Counted from the first letter of the stretch, positions 19,384 through 27,810 are shown. The stretch: 64,000 nucleotides of DNA from Bacteroidota bacterium (GCA_013376995.1 JACAAZ010000005.1:124001-188000), one strand, 5' to 3'. Numbers and translations: made by a program. Notes: a model not told the origin generated them from the letters alone.

Positions 19384-21474
19384 ATGAAGCGCCATCTTTT
19401 AGGATACTGGAGGCATTATTATAATATAAACAAGGGCGTTTATTTCATTGCGGTTTTAGTAATCCTGGTTAGTCTTTTTCCCAGGGAAGGTAAATTCAAG
19501 TATGAAATACAGCGAGGGAAGCCCTGGCAGCATGATGACCTGATAGCACCTTTCGATTTTGCCATTCATAAAACAAATTCTGAGATACAAAGGGAGCAGC
19601 AGGAGGCACTTGGTGAATCCTACCTCTTTTTCCGCTATGATACTGGCATTTACAAGACCGTTCATGATCAATACCTGGCACAATTCGAAGTAAACTGGAA
19701 GCAGCTTAAAGGAGAAGCATCCGAGCCCGCCTCAAAGAAGCAGAAAACACTGGAATCAGGCCAGATTATTATGGATAGCCTATTTAAAAGAGGAATTATC
19801 GAATTGTCTCCTGAACTGGAAAAGATGTCAGGTAAGACGATGATTGCAGTGATTAAAGACAATGTTGCTGATATCCAGGAGCTACAGCATTATTTTACTG
19901 TAAAATCAGCCAATGAATTTATCCTGAATGCTACAGCCAATGTTTCAGGTATTGATCAGCCTTTCCTTTTACACCAGTTGCAGCAATCTATCATCCATAA
20001 TATTTTCTATGATGAAGCCTTTACCAATAATCAACGTGACCAACTTATGCGAAGTATCTCAACAACCAGGGGGATGCTGCAACGCGGAGAGCGTATCATT
20101 TCGAAAGGGGAGTTGGTAACGGATGCCAAATACCAGGTTTTGCTTTCTTTCAGGAATGAGTACGAAGAAAGGTTAGGAGCAACTTCCAACCACACACTTA
20201 TTCTCATCGGGAGGATTATTCTTGTTGCCATTTCACTTATGGTGTTTGCCCTGTTCATGTATACCTTCAGGCATGATATATTTGTAGAAAACCGGAATAT
20301 AGTGCTCTTGCTGATGCTGATAACATTGATGGTATCTTCGACAACACTGGTTATCAATTCGAATGTTGCCTATCTGAATGCTATTCCGCTTTGTCTGGTT
20401 CCTATCATAGTCAGAACGTTTTATGATACACGCCTGGCTTTATTCGTTCACATCATTACTATCATTATTCTGGGTTTCCTTGTTCCAAATAGTTTTGAGT
20501 TCTTATATATGCAGCTCATTACTGGGATTATTGCCATCATTTCGGTTGTGAACCTTACCAGGAGGTCACAGTTTTTCTTTGCTTCACTGATGATATTTTG
20601 TTCATATACTGCTATTTATTTAGGGATGACTCTTTTGCAGGAAGGAAGCCTGGCTGAGATGAGCAGGTTCAATATTGTACTTTTCGGCATCAGTGCATTG
20701 TTAACTTTGTTTTCATACCCGCTCATCTTTCTGTTCGAAAAGATTTTCGGCCTTGTAACAGATGTTTCTTTAATTGAATATTCTGACACTAACAGCAAGA
20801 TATTAAGAGAACTTTCTGTTAAAGCACCGGGCACTTTCCAGCACTCATTAATTGTTTCCAATATTGCCGAGGAGTCAGCCAGGGCTATTGGAGCTAATGC
20901 TTTGCTTGCCCGCACAGGTGCATTGTACCATGATATTGGCAAGATGGATATGCCACAGTATTTCATTGAGAACCAGGCCGGAGGATTCAATCCTCATAAT
21001 GAGCTTTCCTATGAAGAAAGTGCAAGGATCATTACAAGCCATGTACTGCAAGGTGTTGAAAAAGCCAGGTTATATAAGCTTCCTGAGTCTTTGATTGATT
21101 TTATAAGGACTCATCATGGTACAAGGCATACACGCTATTTTTATGACAAACATCTTGAGCAATCGCAAGGGGAACCTGTGGATGAGTCAGCTTTTAGATA
21201 CAAAGGCCCGAAACCGTTTTCTAAGGAAACTTCGATCCTGATGATGGCTGATGCCGTAGAAGCTGCATCCCGTTCTTTGATAGCACCCAGTGAGCAGCAG
21301 ATTGAGGAACTTGTAGACCGGATTATTGAAGAGCAAATGAAGGGGAATCAGTTCCGGAACTCAGATCTAACATTGAAAGATATATCATCTATCAGGAAAA
21401 TCATCAAAAACAAACTTTTGAGCATCAATCATATACGGGTTGAATACCCGGTCAGGTTACGTTCAGCTCATTAA
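19384..21474 (+). CDS. 7TM-HD domain phosphohydrolase (PgpH-like c-di-AMP phosphodiesterase)
   Basis: A 696-residue membrane protein. One N-terminal helix (about 18-33) is followed by an extracytoplasmic 7TMR-HDED domain, then seven helices (about 275-450) and a cytoplasmic HD domain. HD-domain ligands are in FQHSLIVSNIAEESA, ALYHDIGK and FIRTHHGTRHT. YEESARIITSHVLQGVEKA is typical of YqfF/PgpH proteins, which hydrolyse cyclic di-AMP. The length matches B. subtilis PgpH (about 710). A TATATTCG box (19357-19364), one base from consensus, precedes it. The 3' end overlaps the converging WbqC-like gene by 23 bp. Confidence 0.9.
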   Translation: MKRHLLGYWRHYYNINKGVYFIAVLVILVSLFPREGKFKYEIQRGKPWQHDDLIAPFDFAIHKTNSEIQREQQEALGESYLFFRYDTGIYKTVHDQYLAQFEVNWKQLKGEASEPASKKQKTLESGQIIMDSLFKRGIIELSPELEKMSGKTMIAVIKDNVADIQELQHYFTVKSANEFILNATANVSGIDQPFLLHQLQQSIIHNIFYDEAFTNNQRDQLMRSISTTRGMLQRGERIISKGELVTDAKYQVLLSFRNEYEERLGATSNHTLILIGRIILVAISLMVFALFMYTFRHDIFVENRNIVLLLMLITLMVSSTTLVINSNVAYLNAIPLCLVPIIVRTFYDTRLALFVHIITIIILGFLVPNSFEFLYMQLITGIIAIISVVNLTRRSQFFFASLMIFCSYTAIYLGMTLLQEGSLAEMSRFNIVLFGISALLTLFSYPLIFLFEKIFGLVTDVSLIEYSDTNSKILRELSVKAPGTFQHSLIVSNIAEESARAIGANALLARTGALYHDIGKMDMPQYFIENQAGGFNPHNELSYEESARIITSHVLQGVEKARLYKLPESLIDFIRTHHGTRHTRYFYDKHLEQSQGEPVDESAFRYKGPKPFSKETSILMMADAVEAASRSLIAPSEQQIEELVDRIIEEQMKGNQFRNSDLTLKDISSIRKIIKNKLLSINHIRVEYPVRLRSAH

Positions 21475-22105
21475 AGTTTACCTTGTAAAGCATTTCAAGG
21501 TAATTCTGAGCATCTGGTCCCAGGTTAAAGAGTAAATCCAGTATACTTAAGTTCTCGATGAAACCATGCCTTTCTTCAAAGGGCTGGATATACCTTGGGA
21601 AGGTTCTGAAGCCCAGTTGACGGGGCGCTATTTTTGGATTCAGCATTTCCCTGAGATCATTGGGATCCTTTATATACTCCGTAGTAAACGAAGGCTCAAT
21701 GGATTTTGCCTTTAGCGCAACTATGCAGGTTTGGATTATAGAAAATGTATATTCATGCAGGAACTGATGATCATAGTCAAAATACCTGCTAAAAATGTCT
21801 TTGTAGAATAAAAAATAAGGCGTTTTACTATAGGATGATTCTATGGACCGCCAGTGAACCAACTTCCAGTTTTTCGTGTGATCAATCTCTATTTCAGAGA
21901 TGGGAGTGTGGTTTCCCATAGTTTTCCTGACCGGGATGTTTAGTTGCATAGGACCATTGGCAGAGTATATATAGCAGCGATTCCGGTAAGTCTGCTTCGG
22001 ATAGGTCTCCCTATTCTCGATCAGAAAGTTCTTATGATGCAGTGCAAGTGACCACCAGTAAATTGGAGGAAAATATGCATTGGGAAAAATAACAGGATCT
22101 GGCAT
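21452..22105 (-). CDS. WbqC-like family protein
   Basis: A 217-residue protein with the WbqC-family opening FPNAYFPPIYWWSLALHH, and the later phrases YIYSANGPMQLNIPV and HWRSIESSYSKTPYF. Family members occur in O-antigen or surface-polysaccharide gene sets, and an enzymatic role is suspected but not proven. The frame can be extended seven codons, but a perfect TACCTTTG box on the minus strand (22124-22131) overlaps the longer start, so the ATG at 22105 is preferred. Its 3' end overlaps the PgpH-like gene in antisense. Confidence 0.85.
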   Translation of the reverse strand: MPDPVIFPNAYFPPIYWWSLALHHKNFLIENRETYPKQTYRNRCYIYSANGPMQLNIPVRKTMGNHTPISEIEIDHTKNWKLVHWRSIESSYSKTPYFLFYKDIFSRYFDYDHQFLHEYTFSIIQTCIVALKAKSIEPSFTTEYIKDPNDLREMLNPKIAPRQLGFRTFPRYIQPFEERHGFIENLSILDLLFNLGPDAQNYLEMLYKVNFNELNVT

Positions 22106-22123
22106 TGAAATGCGATTGCGGGG

Positions 22124-22131
22124 CAAAGGTA
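22124..22131 (-). promoter_or_regulatory. TAnnTTTG -7 box of the WbqC-like gene
   Basis: Minus-strand TACCTTTG lies 18 bp before the ATG at 22105. Its overlap with the alternative start at 22126 helps decide the start. Confidence 0.55.
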
Positions 22132-22188
22132 CCTAAAGAATCAAAAAAGGCAGCCATTTGCTGCCTTATATAGTGTTGGTCATTGAAA

Positions 22189-22545
22189 TCAATTGACGAC
22201 AAGAAGTACATCATTGATGGCATCCTTCATGGCTTGCTTTGGCAATGCGCCCATAGCCATCTGGGGCTTACCGTCCATTGGACAGAACAGCAGGGAAGGG
22301 ATGCTCCTTATACCAAATGCTGCTGCAAGTTCCAGCTCAACTTCTGTGTCAACCTTATAAATATTGATCTTGCCTTTATATTCTTCGGAAAGCTCTTCAA
22401 GGATAGGTGCCACCATTTTGCAGGGACCGCACCAATCAGCATAAAAGTCAATAAGGCATGGCAAGTTGCCTTCAAACTTCCATTCGGCATTTGTTTCAAA
22501 GTTGAAAACCTTTGAAAGGAATGTTTCTTTATTAAGATGTTCCAT
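22189..22545 (-). CDS. Cytoplasmic thioredoxin (CGPC active site)
   Basis: A 118-residue thioredoxin fold with active site C39-G-P-C42 (FYADWCGPCKM) and cis-proline P83 (RSIPSLLF). Besides the redox pair it has C30 just before the central strand and C88 in LLFCPMDGKPQM, both also present in the lipoprotein paralogue 33 bp upstream. The order and spacing suggest one transcript that starts at the lipoprotein gene. It would reduce cytoplasmic disulfides. Not assigned a numbered trx symbol because Bacteroidetes have several. Confidence 0.92.
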   Translation of the reverse strand: MEHLNKETFLSKVFNFETNAEWKFEGNLPCLIDFYADWCGPCKMVAPILEELSEEYKGKINIYKVDTEVELELAAAFGIRSIPSLLFCPMDGKPQMAMGALPKQAMKDAINDVLLVVN

Positions 22546-22578
22546 TTCTGACGAATATTAATTGTTGATATTTCGTGG

Positions 22579-23100
22579 TTAATTCGATTGAGATTTTAGT
22601 AGTATCTCCCTGACGGCTTTTTCAAAGTCTTCCTTAGGTAATGCTCCCTGGGTCATTTGCGGTTTCCCTTTCATAGGACAAAACAGAACTGTCGGAATGC
22701 TCTGTATACCAAAGAATTGAGCGATTTCCCGTTCTTCATCTATATTAATCTTGTAAACAACGATCTGATCCTTGTAAGTAGAAGCAAGTTCAGCCATATA
22801 TGGTGCGATCATTTTACATGGCCTGCACCAGTCTGCATAAAAATCAACAATACAAGGCTTGGTTCCGGCGTAAGACCATTCGTTTGGATTGTTTTCAAAA
22901 TTATAAACTTTCTCAAGGAAGACCGCTTTGTTTATGTGGATGGGTTCACCGGCTGAAGATGCGTTAGAAGAGGTATTACTTGTTTGAATTGCATCTTCAG
23001 AGTTTCCGGATGCATTAAACTTATCGCCTTTTGCATTGGATGAACAAGCGACAATCCAAACAGAAGCAATTAAGCTGAGTATTAGTGTTCGTGTTTTCAT
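22579..23100 (-). CDS. Thioredoxin-fold lipoprotein with CRPC active site
   Basis: A 173-residue exported thioredoxin. Residues 1-19 are a signal ending in a lipobox (WIVAC, Cys19), then a Ser/Asn/Ala-rich linker to about residue 55. The domain aligns closely with the next gene (FYADWCRPCKMIAP; FCPMKGKPQM; GALPKE). The active site is C92-R-P-C95 instead of CGPC, which should alter its redox potential. Extra cysteines at 83 and 141 match those of its neighbour. It probably acts in the periplasm on secreted-protein disulfides. The ATG at 23100 was chosen over a TTG nine bases upstream. Confidence 0.88.
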   Translation of the reverse strand: MKTRTLILSLIASVWIVACSSNAKGDKFNASGNSEDAIQTSNTSSNASSAGEPIHINKAVFLEKVYNFENNPNEWSYAGTKPCIVDFYADWCRPCKMIAPYMAELASTYKDQIVVYKINIDEEREIAQFFGIQSIPTVLFCPMKGKPQMTQGALPKEDFEKAVREILLKSQSN

Positions 23101-23122
23101 CGTATTCAATTTAATGTTGAGG

Positions 23123-23130
23123 CAAAGATA
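23123..23130 (-). promoter_or_regulatory. TAnnTTTG -7 box of the thioredoxin pair
   Basis: Minus-strand TATCTTTG lies 22 bp before the lipoprotein ATG. The surrounding 23110-23200 is very AT-rich and serves as a divergent promoter with the box at 23174-23181. Confidence 0.55.
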
Positions 23131-23173
23131 TATAAAATTTTATATATATCGCATAAATATCACTTTTATATTA

Positions 23174-23181
23174 TATATTTG
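23174..23181 (+). promoter_or_regulatory. TAnnTTTG -7 box of the zinc-ribbon gene
   Basis: TATATTTG lies 29 bp before the ATG at 23211. It is a perfect match, but the -33 position has no TTTG. Confidence 0.5.
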
Positions 23182-23210
23182 TCAATAAATTATTCCGAGC
23201 AATATTTCAT

Positions 23211-23636
23211 ATGGTAGAAAAGGCCCTGGACCTGCGGAACATATTCAAGTCAATGGATATTGAAAAATTCCTGAATACATTTGATACTCCGGAAAAGTGT
23301 CATTCTGTTTTGGCAGTAGCAAAATGGACCAATGGTTTTATCTGCCGGAAATGTGGTGGAGTGCGATATGGCAAGGGAAAGTCGGAGTATTCGAGGAGGT
23401 GTACCTCATGCAAGACAGAGGAATCAGCTACGGCACACACAATTTTTCATCATTGCCGGATTGAATTGCCTTTAGCATTCGAATTGGCATACAGGGTGTG
23501 CGGATCACCGGAGATGCCGGCATCAGAATTGGCCCAAATTCTTGATTCCAGGCACATGACCTGTCTTAAGTTCAAAAAGAAGATTCTGGAGTGTATAACT
23601 ACACATGGAGACTTTGCCCGCAACTCAAAGGACTAA
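23211..23636 (+). CDS. Orphan IS1595-type transposase zinc-ribbon/HTH protein
   Basis: A 141-residue protein equal to the N-terminal part of ISXO2/IS1595 transposases. It has WTNGFICRKCGG and RRCTSCKTEES, with Cys pairs 45/48 and 64/67 forming a zinc ribbon, then AHTIFHHCRIELPLAFEL and an HTH-like segment (MPASELAQILDSRHMTCLKFKKKI). The catalytic DDE domain that normally follows is absent: the frame stops at 23636 and the next 250 bp do not resume it. No terminal inverted repeats are obvious. It may be a remnant or a domesticated DNA-binding protein. It has a promoter box and an intact frame. Confidence 0.75.
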   Translation: MVEKALDLRNIFKSMDIEKFLNTFDTPEKCHSVLAVAKWTNGFICRKCGGVRYGKGKSEYSRRCTSCKTEESATAHTIFHHCRIELPLAFELAYRVCGSPEMPASELAQILDSRHMTCLKFKKKILECITTHGDFARNSKD

Positions 23637-23840
23637 CCTTCTTTTATATTGCAATTGGTTTGTTTCATTAGGAACAGGTCTTTTCTTGACAGAGTGGGCT
23701 GAACTAAAGATTATTACTTCTTTTTTCATTAATCAGCTGCTTTTTCAGCAACATCCTGTTTGCAGCAACTATTTTGCCTGGTAAGTTTTCATTTACTTTT
23801 TCCCTGGTATATACCTGTTCGATAAGTGGAAATAAAAAAA
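23637..23840. other. Non-coding stretch after the zinc-ribbon gene
   Basis: About 200 bp of AT-rich sequence with no continuation of the transposase, no tRNA and no convincing repeat. It ends at the ompA terminator. Confidence 0.4.
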
Positions 23841-23863
23841 GAGGCTGTCCGATGGACAGCCTC
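23841..23863 (-). terminator. Rho-independent terminator of the OmpA gene
   Basis: Perfect 10-bp arms, GAGGCTGTCC (23841-23850) and GGACAGCCTC (23854-23863), with a 3-nt loop. On the minus strand a run of seven T follows. Confidence 0.9.
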
Positions 23864-23887
23864 TTCAATCAAAGAGCTATCGTAATC

Positions 23888-25357
23888 TTATTTATTTATC
23901 GATTTGATTTCAACTCTACGATTCTGAGCGCGGCCCTCAGCAGTTTTGTTATCAGCAGCAGGTTTGGCTTCACCGTAGAAAGCTTTTACCAAACGTGCCT
24001 TGTCGATTCCACCCTTCTTTACAAGGTAGTTAACAACGTAATCAGCACGTTTTTCAGAAAGTTTCATGTTGTATTTATCGTTACCCTGTGAGTCAGCATA
24101 ACCATCAACTGTAACTTGAACATCAGCGTGTTCTTTCATCAGGCTGGCTACTTCATCCAGATCCTTGGTGTACTTGGTGATAACAACAGTCTTATCTGAA
24201 CCGAAATAAACAACCTTGTAGAGTTCGAACTTAGGAATTTCAGGACATCCGTTGTTGGCAACAGTTCCGGCAACATCCGGGCACTTATCATCTATGTCAG
24301 CTACACCGTCATTATCCTTATCAGGGCAACCTTTGAGTTCTTTCTTTCCAAAATCTTTTGGACATCTGTCATCCTTGTCAGGTATGCCATCCTTGTCAGT
24401 ATCGGGACAACCCTTGAATTCTGGTAAGCCAGCTACATCCGGACAAGCATCTTCTTTGTCGGTAATACCGTCGTTGTCTTTATCCGGGCAACCGTTTAGT
24501 TCTTTCTTACCAGCTTCGGTAGGACATTTATCATCTTTATCTATAATGCCATCACCGTCGGTGTCAGGACATCCTTTGAATTCTGGTTTTCCAGCTACAT
24601 CAGGACAAGCATCATCCTTATCGGCAATACCGTCGTTATCTTTATCCGGGCAACCGGCTAATTCAACCTTACCTGGTACATCCGGGCAGAGGTCAGTTTT
24701 GTCAGGAACACCGTCCTTATCAGTATCTTTAACTCCAATGCGGAATTTCACGCCCATGGTATAATGCATATAGTCATCACGTTTGGCTGATTTTCCGGAT
24801 CCTTCAACTTCAAGTTTCGGCGCAATGTTATAATCGTATGATCCTTGAAAATTAAGTCCAACTTTTTCCAATACCCAGAAATTGAATCCAATACCTGTGA
24901 TTTGCTTGAAATAAGTGGTTTTGTTTACAGCTTTATCATCCTTGATGCTGTTGGCACCTAAACCCAAATAGATATAAGGATCGAACCAGGAAGATTGTTT
25001 GAGGATATAGCCATTGGCAAATTTATATGCCAGGCTAAGGTCACCAGTCCAGAATTTGCCATCAGACAAAGGCTGGCCAATACTGCTCATGGTTTCTTTT
25101 TCAAGCTTACTAACTCCAAATTCTCCTAATACGTTAAAGGAAGGATTTAAGAAACGACCTACAGTTAATGCAGATGGGAACTGGTATCCTTGCCATTTGG
25201 TATATTTGAACTGATCAGGAACCGAACGGTGTACGGTATGGAAGTCCTCCCAATTCCAGTTGAGTCCAACTGCCCACTTGTAATCGGAATTCTGGGCCGG
25301 CACACTGAAAGTTGCCATAAGTAAGACAATAATTGAAACAAATGTAAGCTTCTTCAT
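23888..25357 (-). CDS. OmpA-family outer-membrane protein with six thrombospondin type 3 repeats
   Basis: A 489-residue protein. A signal peptide (to about residue 21, PAQN) leads a ~190-residue beta-barrel domain. Six 27-residue thrombospondin type 3 repeats of the form D-x-D-x-D-G...D...CPD...GCP follow and probably bind calcium. The C-terminal OmpA domain (about 375-489) binds peptidoglycan (VTVDGYADSQGNDKYNMKLSEKRA; AEGRAQNRRVEI). It should link the outer membrane to the wall. The gene has a strong terminator and a probable 150-nt leader starting near 25508. This is a typical abundant Bacteroidetes porin-like protein. Confidence 0.93.
   Translation of the reverse strand: MKKLTFVSIIVLLMATFSVPAQNSDYKWAVGLNWNWEDFHTVHRSVPDQFKYTKWQGYQFPSALTVGRFLNPSFNVLGEFGVSKLEKETMSSIGQPLSDGKFWTGDLSLAYKFANGYILKQSSWFDPYIYLGLGANSIKDDKAVNKTTYFKQITGIGFNFWVLEKVGLNFQGSYDYNIAPKLEVEGSGKSAKRDDYMHYTMGVKFRIGVKDTDKDGVPDKTDLCPDVPGKVELAGCPDKDNDGIADKDDACPDVAGKPEFKGCPDTDGDGIIDKDDKCPTEAGKKELNGCPDKDNDGITDKEDACPDVAGLPEFKGCPDTDKDGIPDKDDRCPKDFGKKELKGCPDKDNDGVADIDDKCPDVAGTVANNGCPEIPKFELYKVVYFGSDKTVVITKYTKDLDEVASLMKEHADVQVTVDGYADSQGNDKYNMKLSEKRADYVVNYLVKKGGIDKARLVKAFYGEAKPAADNKTAEGRAQNRRVEIKSINK
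24242..24727 (-). repeat. Six tandem 81-bp units encoding thrombospondin type 3 repeats
   Basis: Exactly 486 bp, which is six units of 27 codons. Units 1, 3 and 5 begin DTD and units 2, 4 and 6 begin DKDNDG, so the array looks built from a two-unit block. It lies within the OmpA gene. Confidence 0.85.
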
Positions 25358-25450
25358 AGCTATTTGATTTTGTTTTTAATTGAATTTTTTTTGCTTGTTT
25401 TTTGCTTGTTTGTTAAAGTGCCCGCTTGTTAATCGTAAATCAGCCAATAG

Positions 25451-25468
25451 GTAATAGCTTGCTATTAC
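25451..25468 (-). other. Hairpin in the probable ompA 5' leader
   Basis: GTAATAG (25451-25457) and CTATTAC (25462-25468) form a 7-bp stem about 95-110 bases before the ompA ATG. It may stabilise or regulate the mRNA, as long structured leaders do for ompA genes elsewhere. The role is inferred. Confidence 0.35.
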
Positions 25469-25513
25469 TGATAATACACCTTTACAAGCAGTGCAAATTT
25501 CGTGTTAAATATA

Positions 25514-25521
25514 CAAATATA
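25514..25521 (-). promoter_or_regulatory. TAnnTTTG -7 box of the OmpA gene
   Basis: Minus-strand TATATTTG implies a start of transcription near 25508 and a leader of about 150 nt. Confidence 0.45.
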
Positions 25522-25607
25522 CAAGGCAAAATGAAACAAAAAGTCTAAAACAGTTCTGATTACTTTTTAATTAGTTGAATATCAGGTTTATAATATTAGC
25601 TTAGAAC

Positions 25608-27731
25608 TCAATGAATTAGGATGATTTTTGATGAATTTTCTTTACTGGTCGCTAGTTTTACAACATATACCGAAGATGGGAGCTTCGAAATATCTATCGA
25701 AAATTGATTTATTCCCTGAATCATCCTGAAATTCTTAGTTAAAATGCTGGTCCCTGTTGAAGTAAGAATTCCGACTTCCAGGTCATCTTCGCCTTGAGAA
25801 AAGGCTTCAATAGTTAACATATCATGAGCAGGATTAGGCTGAACATTGAAGTCCATACATTCCTTCCCGTTTTCGGGAATATCTACAAGGGAACTTGAGT
25901 AAGTACCCTGCCATCCCTGACCGACATTATTCTTATTTGTGCTGAATATTATCAGCATCTTTCCACTGTATGAGGTTACCGGCTCCGGTATCTGGTTCCC
26001 GGTATAATTTGCCAGCATTTGAGAAGTAGCCTGGTCAAAAATTCTGAGGACATCGAGGCTGTCAGCAAGGTCGAATGCGTTGAAACTTAGTGTTACAGAA
26101 CCGGCTCCGGTAGGTTGAATACGCCATTTGCAAACGGTATTGTCATTGTAGTTCTTGTTGCCGCTCCCATCTTCAATAACTCCCGACTGATCAGTAAGGG
26201 TTGTAGTACCTGAGCAATAAACCGGGAATAGTGATTCATAATCTGCTATCCAGCCATCCCTGTTGTCAGAATTATTGGTTTGAAATACGATGAGCAGCTT
26301 ATTCCCTGATGAGGTGATTGCAGCAGGCAGTGTATTTCCTGAGAAAGTTCCTAATAACGGAGCTGTAATGGTATCCCCATCATACACAGAAACAATGTCA
26401 TTTCCTTCTTCTGTATCAATTTTGGTAAATGTCAATTTGATAGCCCGGATAGAGTCAAATTCCGAATTTTGTGGTGAAATCAGCCATTTACATTCGGAAT
26501 TTGGATGATACATGCCCCATCCGCTGCCATCTTCAATAGATCCGCGAAAATCTGTTACCATTGTTGTGCCCTGGCAATAGGATGGATAGGTGTTCTGCAA
26601 GGTATCAGGAAACAATGGGATTACTTCCTGTGCATAATTAAAGTTATTTCCTCCCGGAGTGAGGTTATCCAGATAGAAATAACCATCGGATTGGCCTCCC
26701 CACCCCCAGTTAAAGTGGAAATATTCTGCTGTCTGGTATCCATCACAGACGAATGCATGGCCTTCTGTGGACTGGACGCCCGCCCAGCCTGCATAATACA
26801 AGGGCTTGCGTTGATCCAGGTTGGCAATCAGTATGCTGTCCCAATTTATTGAAATACTATCCCTGAAATAGTAGCGGGTTTCAGGCCCATACCTGAAATA
26901 GTTTTTAAGGGAGAAAGCTGCTTTATGATTCCACATTCCGCTGCCCTGAGGGCCATAATCCATATCTACTGAAACACCGAGGTGAAACAACATCAATGCT
27001 ATCGGGTCATTAGGCCTGTATATGAATGAGGGCATTCCGGTCCAATTGTATGTTGTTGTATCGAAATTGGCAGTAAGTGTCCCATAGGTTGGATGGACAT
27101 AGGTATAGCTTCCCTGACCCTGTTCCGGGAAACGGTAATAGTACATCAGTTGTCCCATGGCTGTTGCAACACAGCCAGCATAGCAACGGCCATCGGGCCC
27201 GCCCGGATCCTGGGGGCATTTCCCGTTGTAATAAGCATCCTGGTTCCAGTGAGAAACCAGCAGGGGGAATACAGCTGTAATGCTAAGTTTATTAACATCT
27301 TTAGCGGGTATATTGGAAAGATAATGCTCCCATTTGGCTTTCACTTTCGAATCCGGTTGGATTGATTTCGAAATTGCAAATAAAATCTGATCTTCGTAAT
27401 GATTCATCCATGAGGCAACATTGCAATAGTTTTGATCAAAGGAACCCTGGAAAGAGTAAGCTAAAACCGGAATAATATTATCGTTGGCCGAAACCAGTAC
27501 AAATCCACCTTCCTTCATTTCCATATTGTAGTAAAGCGCTTCACCTGATTTGGAATAAACCATGGTTGCAGCATTAACTTCTGATGGCTCAGTAGAAATT
27601 ATGTTTGCCATTTCCAGCCTTTCAATGAAGAAGTTCCTGGCAACAGCCTTGGCAATATCCTTGCTAACAGTTTTACCTGCAAGAAAGAATGGAAGTATGG
27701 ATATCAATTGTATGATTATGATCTTCTTCAT
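25608..27731 (-). CDS. Secreted C10 (streptopain-like) cysteine peptidase with two CUB domains and T9SS tail
   Basis: A 707-residue extracellular protease precursor. A signal peptide (1-18) is followed by an inhibitory Spi-type propeptide (about 20-125) and the C10 catalytic domain (about 155-375). The nucleophile is C187 in CYAGCVATAM and the catalytic His is H325 in EGHAFVCDGYQ, followed by FHFNWGWGG. Two CUB-like domains (about 395-500 and 505-615) each carry EDGSG and an SYSGKMLIIF-like strand. A T9SS type A domain ends the protein. It is the last of three paralogues on this strand. The relatives are interpain A and PrtT of oral Bacteroidales. Confidence 0.93.
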   Translation of the reverse strand: MKKIIIIQLISILPFFLAGKTVSKDIAKAVARNFFIERLEMANIISTEPSEVNAATMVYSKSGEALYYNMEMKEGGFVLVSANDNIIPVLAYSFQGSFDQNYCNVASWMNHYEDQILFAISKSIQPDSKVKAKWEHYLSNIPAKDVNKLSITAVFPLLVSHWNQDAYYNGKCPQDPGGPDGRCYAGCVATAMGQLMYYYRFPEQGQGSYTYVHPTYGTLTANFDTTTYNWTGMPSFIYRPNDPIALMLFHLGVSVDMDYGPQGSGMWNHKAAFSLKNYFRYGPETRYYFRDSISINWDSILIANLDQRKPLYYAGWAGVQSTEGHAFVCDGYQTAEYFHFNWGWGGQSDGYFYLDNLTPGGNNFNYAQEVIPLFPDTLQNTYPSYCQGTTMVTDFRGSIEDGSGWGMYHPNSECKWLISPQNSEFDSIRAIKLTFTKIDTEEGNDIVSVYDGDTITAPLLGTFSGNTLPAAITSSGNKLLIVFQTNNSDNRDGWIADYESLFPVYCSGTTTLTDQSGVIEDGSGNKNYNDNTVCKWRIQPTGAGSVTLSFNAFDLADSLDVLRIFDQATSQMLANYTGNQIPEPVTSYSGKMLIIFSTNKNNVGQGWQGTYSSSLVDIPENGKECMDFNVQPNPAHDMLTIEAFSQGEDDLEVGILTSTGTSILTKNFRMIQGINQFSIDISKLPSSVYVVKLATSKENSSKIILIH

Positions 27732-27746
27732 ATGTGCTATTTTTTA

Positions 27747-27754
27747 CAAAAATA
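27747..27754 (-). promoter_or_regulatory. Possible TAnnTTTG box of the first C10 gene
   Basis: Minus-strand TATTTTTG lies 16 bp before the ATG at 27731. It overlaps the T-tract of the preceding terminator, so the match could simply reflect the T-run. Confidence 0.3.
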
Positions 27755-27760
27755 AAAAAA

Positions 27761-27781
27761 GCCATCGCAAACTGCAATGGC
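27761..27781 (-). terminator. Rho-independent terminator between two C10 genes
   Basis: GCCATCGC (27761-27768) pairs with GCAATGGC (27774-27781) with one G-U pair and a 5-nt loop. On the minus strand a run of T follows. It ends transcription of 27811-29901. Confidence 0.8.
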
Positions 27782-27810
27782 TCAATACTATGCTATCTAA
27801 AGGCAGGAGA

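Noticed and set aside
23211-23636. Zinc-ribbon gene as an active insertion sequence
   Set aside because: The DDE transposase domain is absent, and no terminal inverted repeats or target duplication were seen.
24242-24727. Regular 81-bp repeats considered as a CRISPR array
   Set aside because: There are no distinct spacers, and all units encode the same calcium-binding motif in frame.
24252-24764. 170-residue plus-strand open frame opposite the OmpA repeat array
   Set aside because: It is the reverse image of the thrombospondin repeats; the repetitive LSLSGQP pattern follows from the true repeats.
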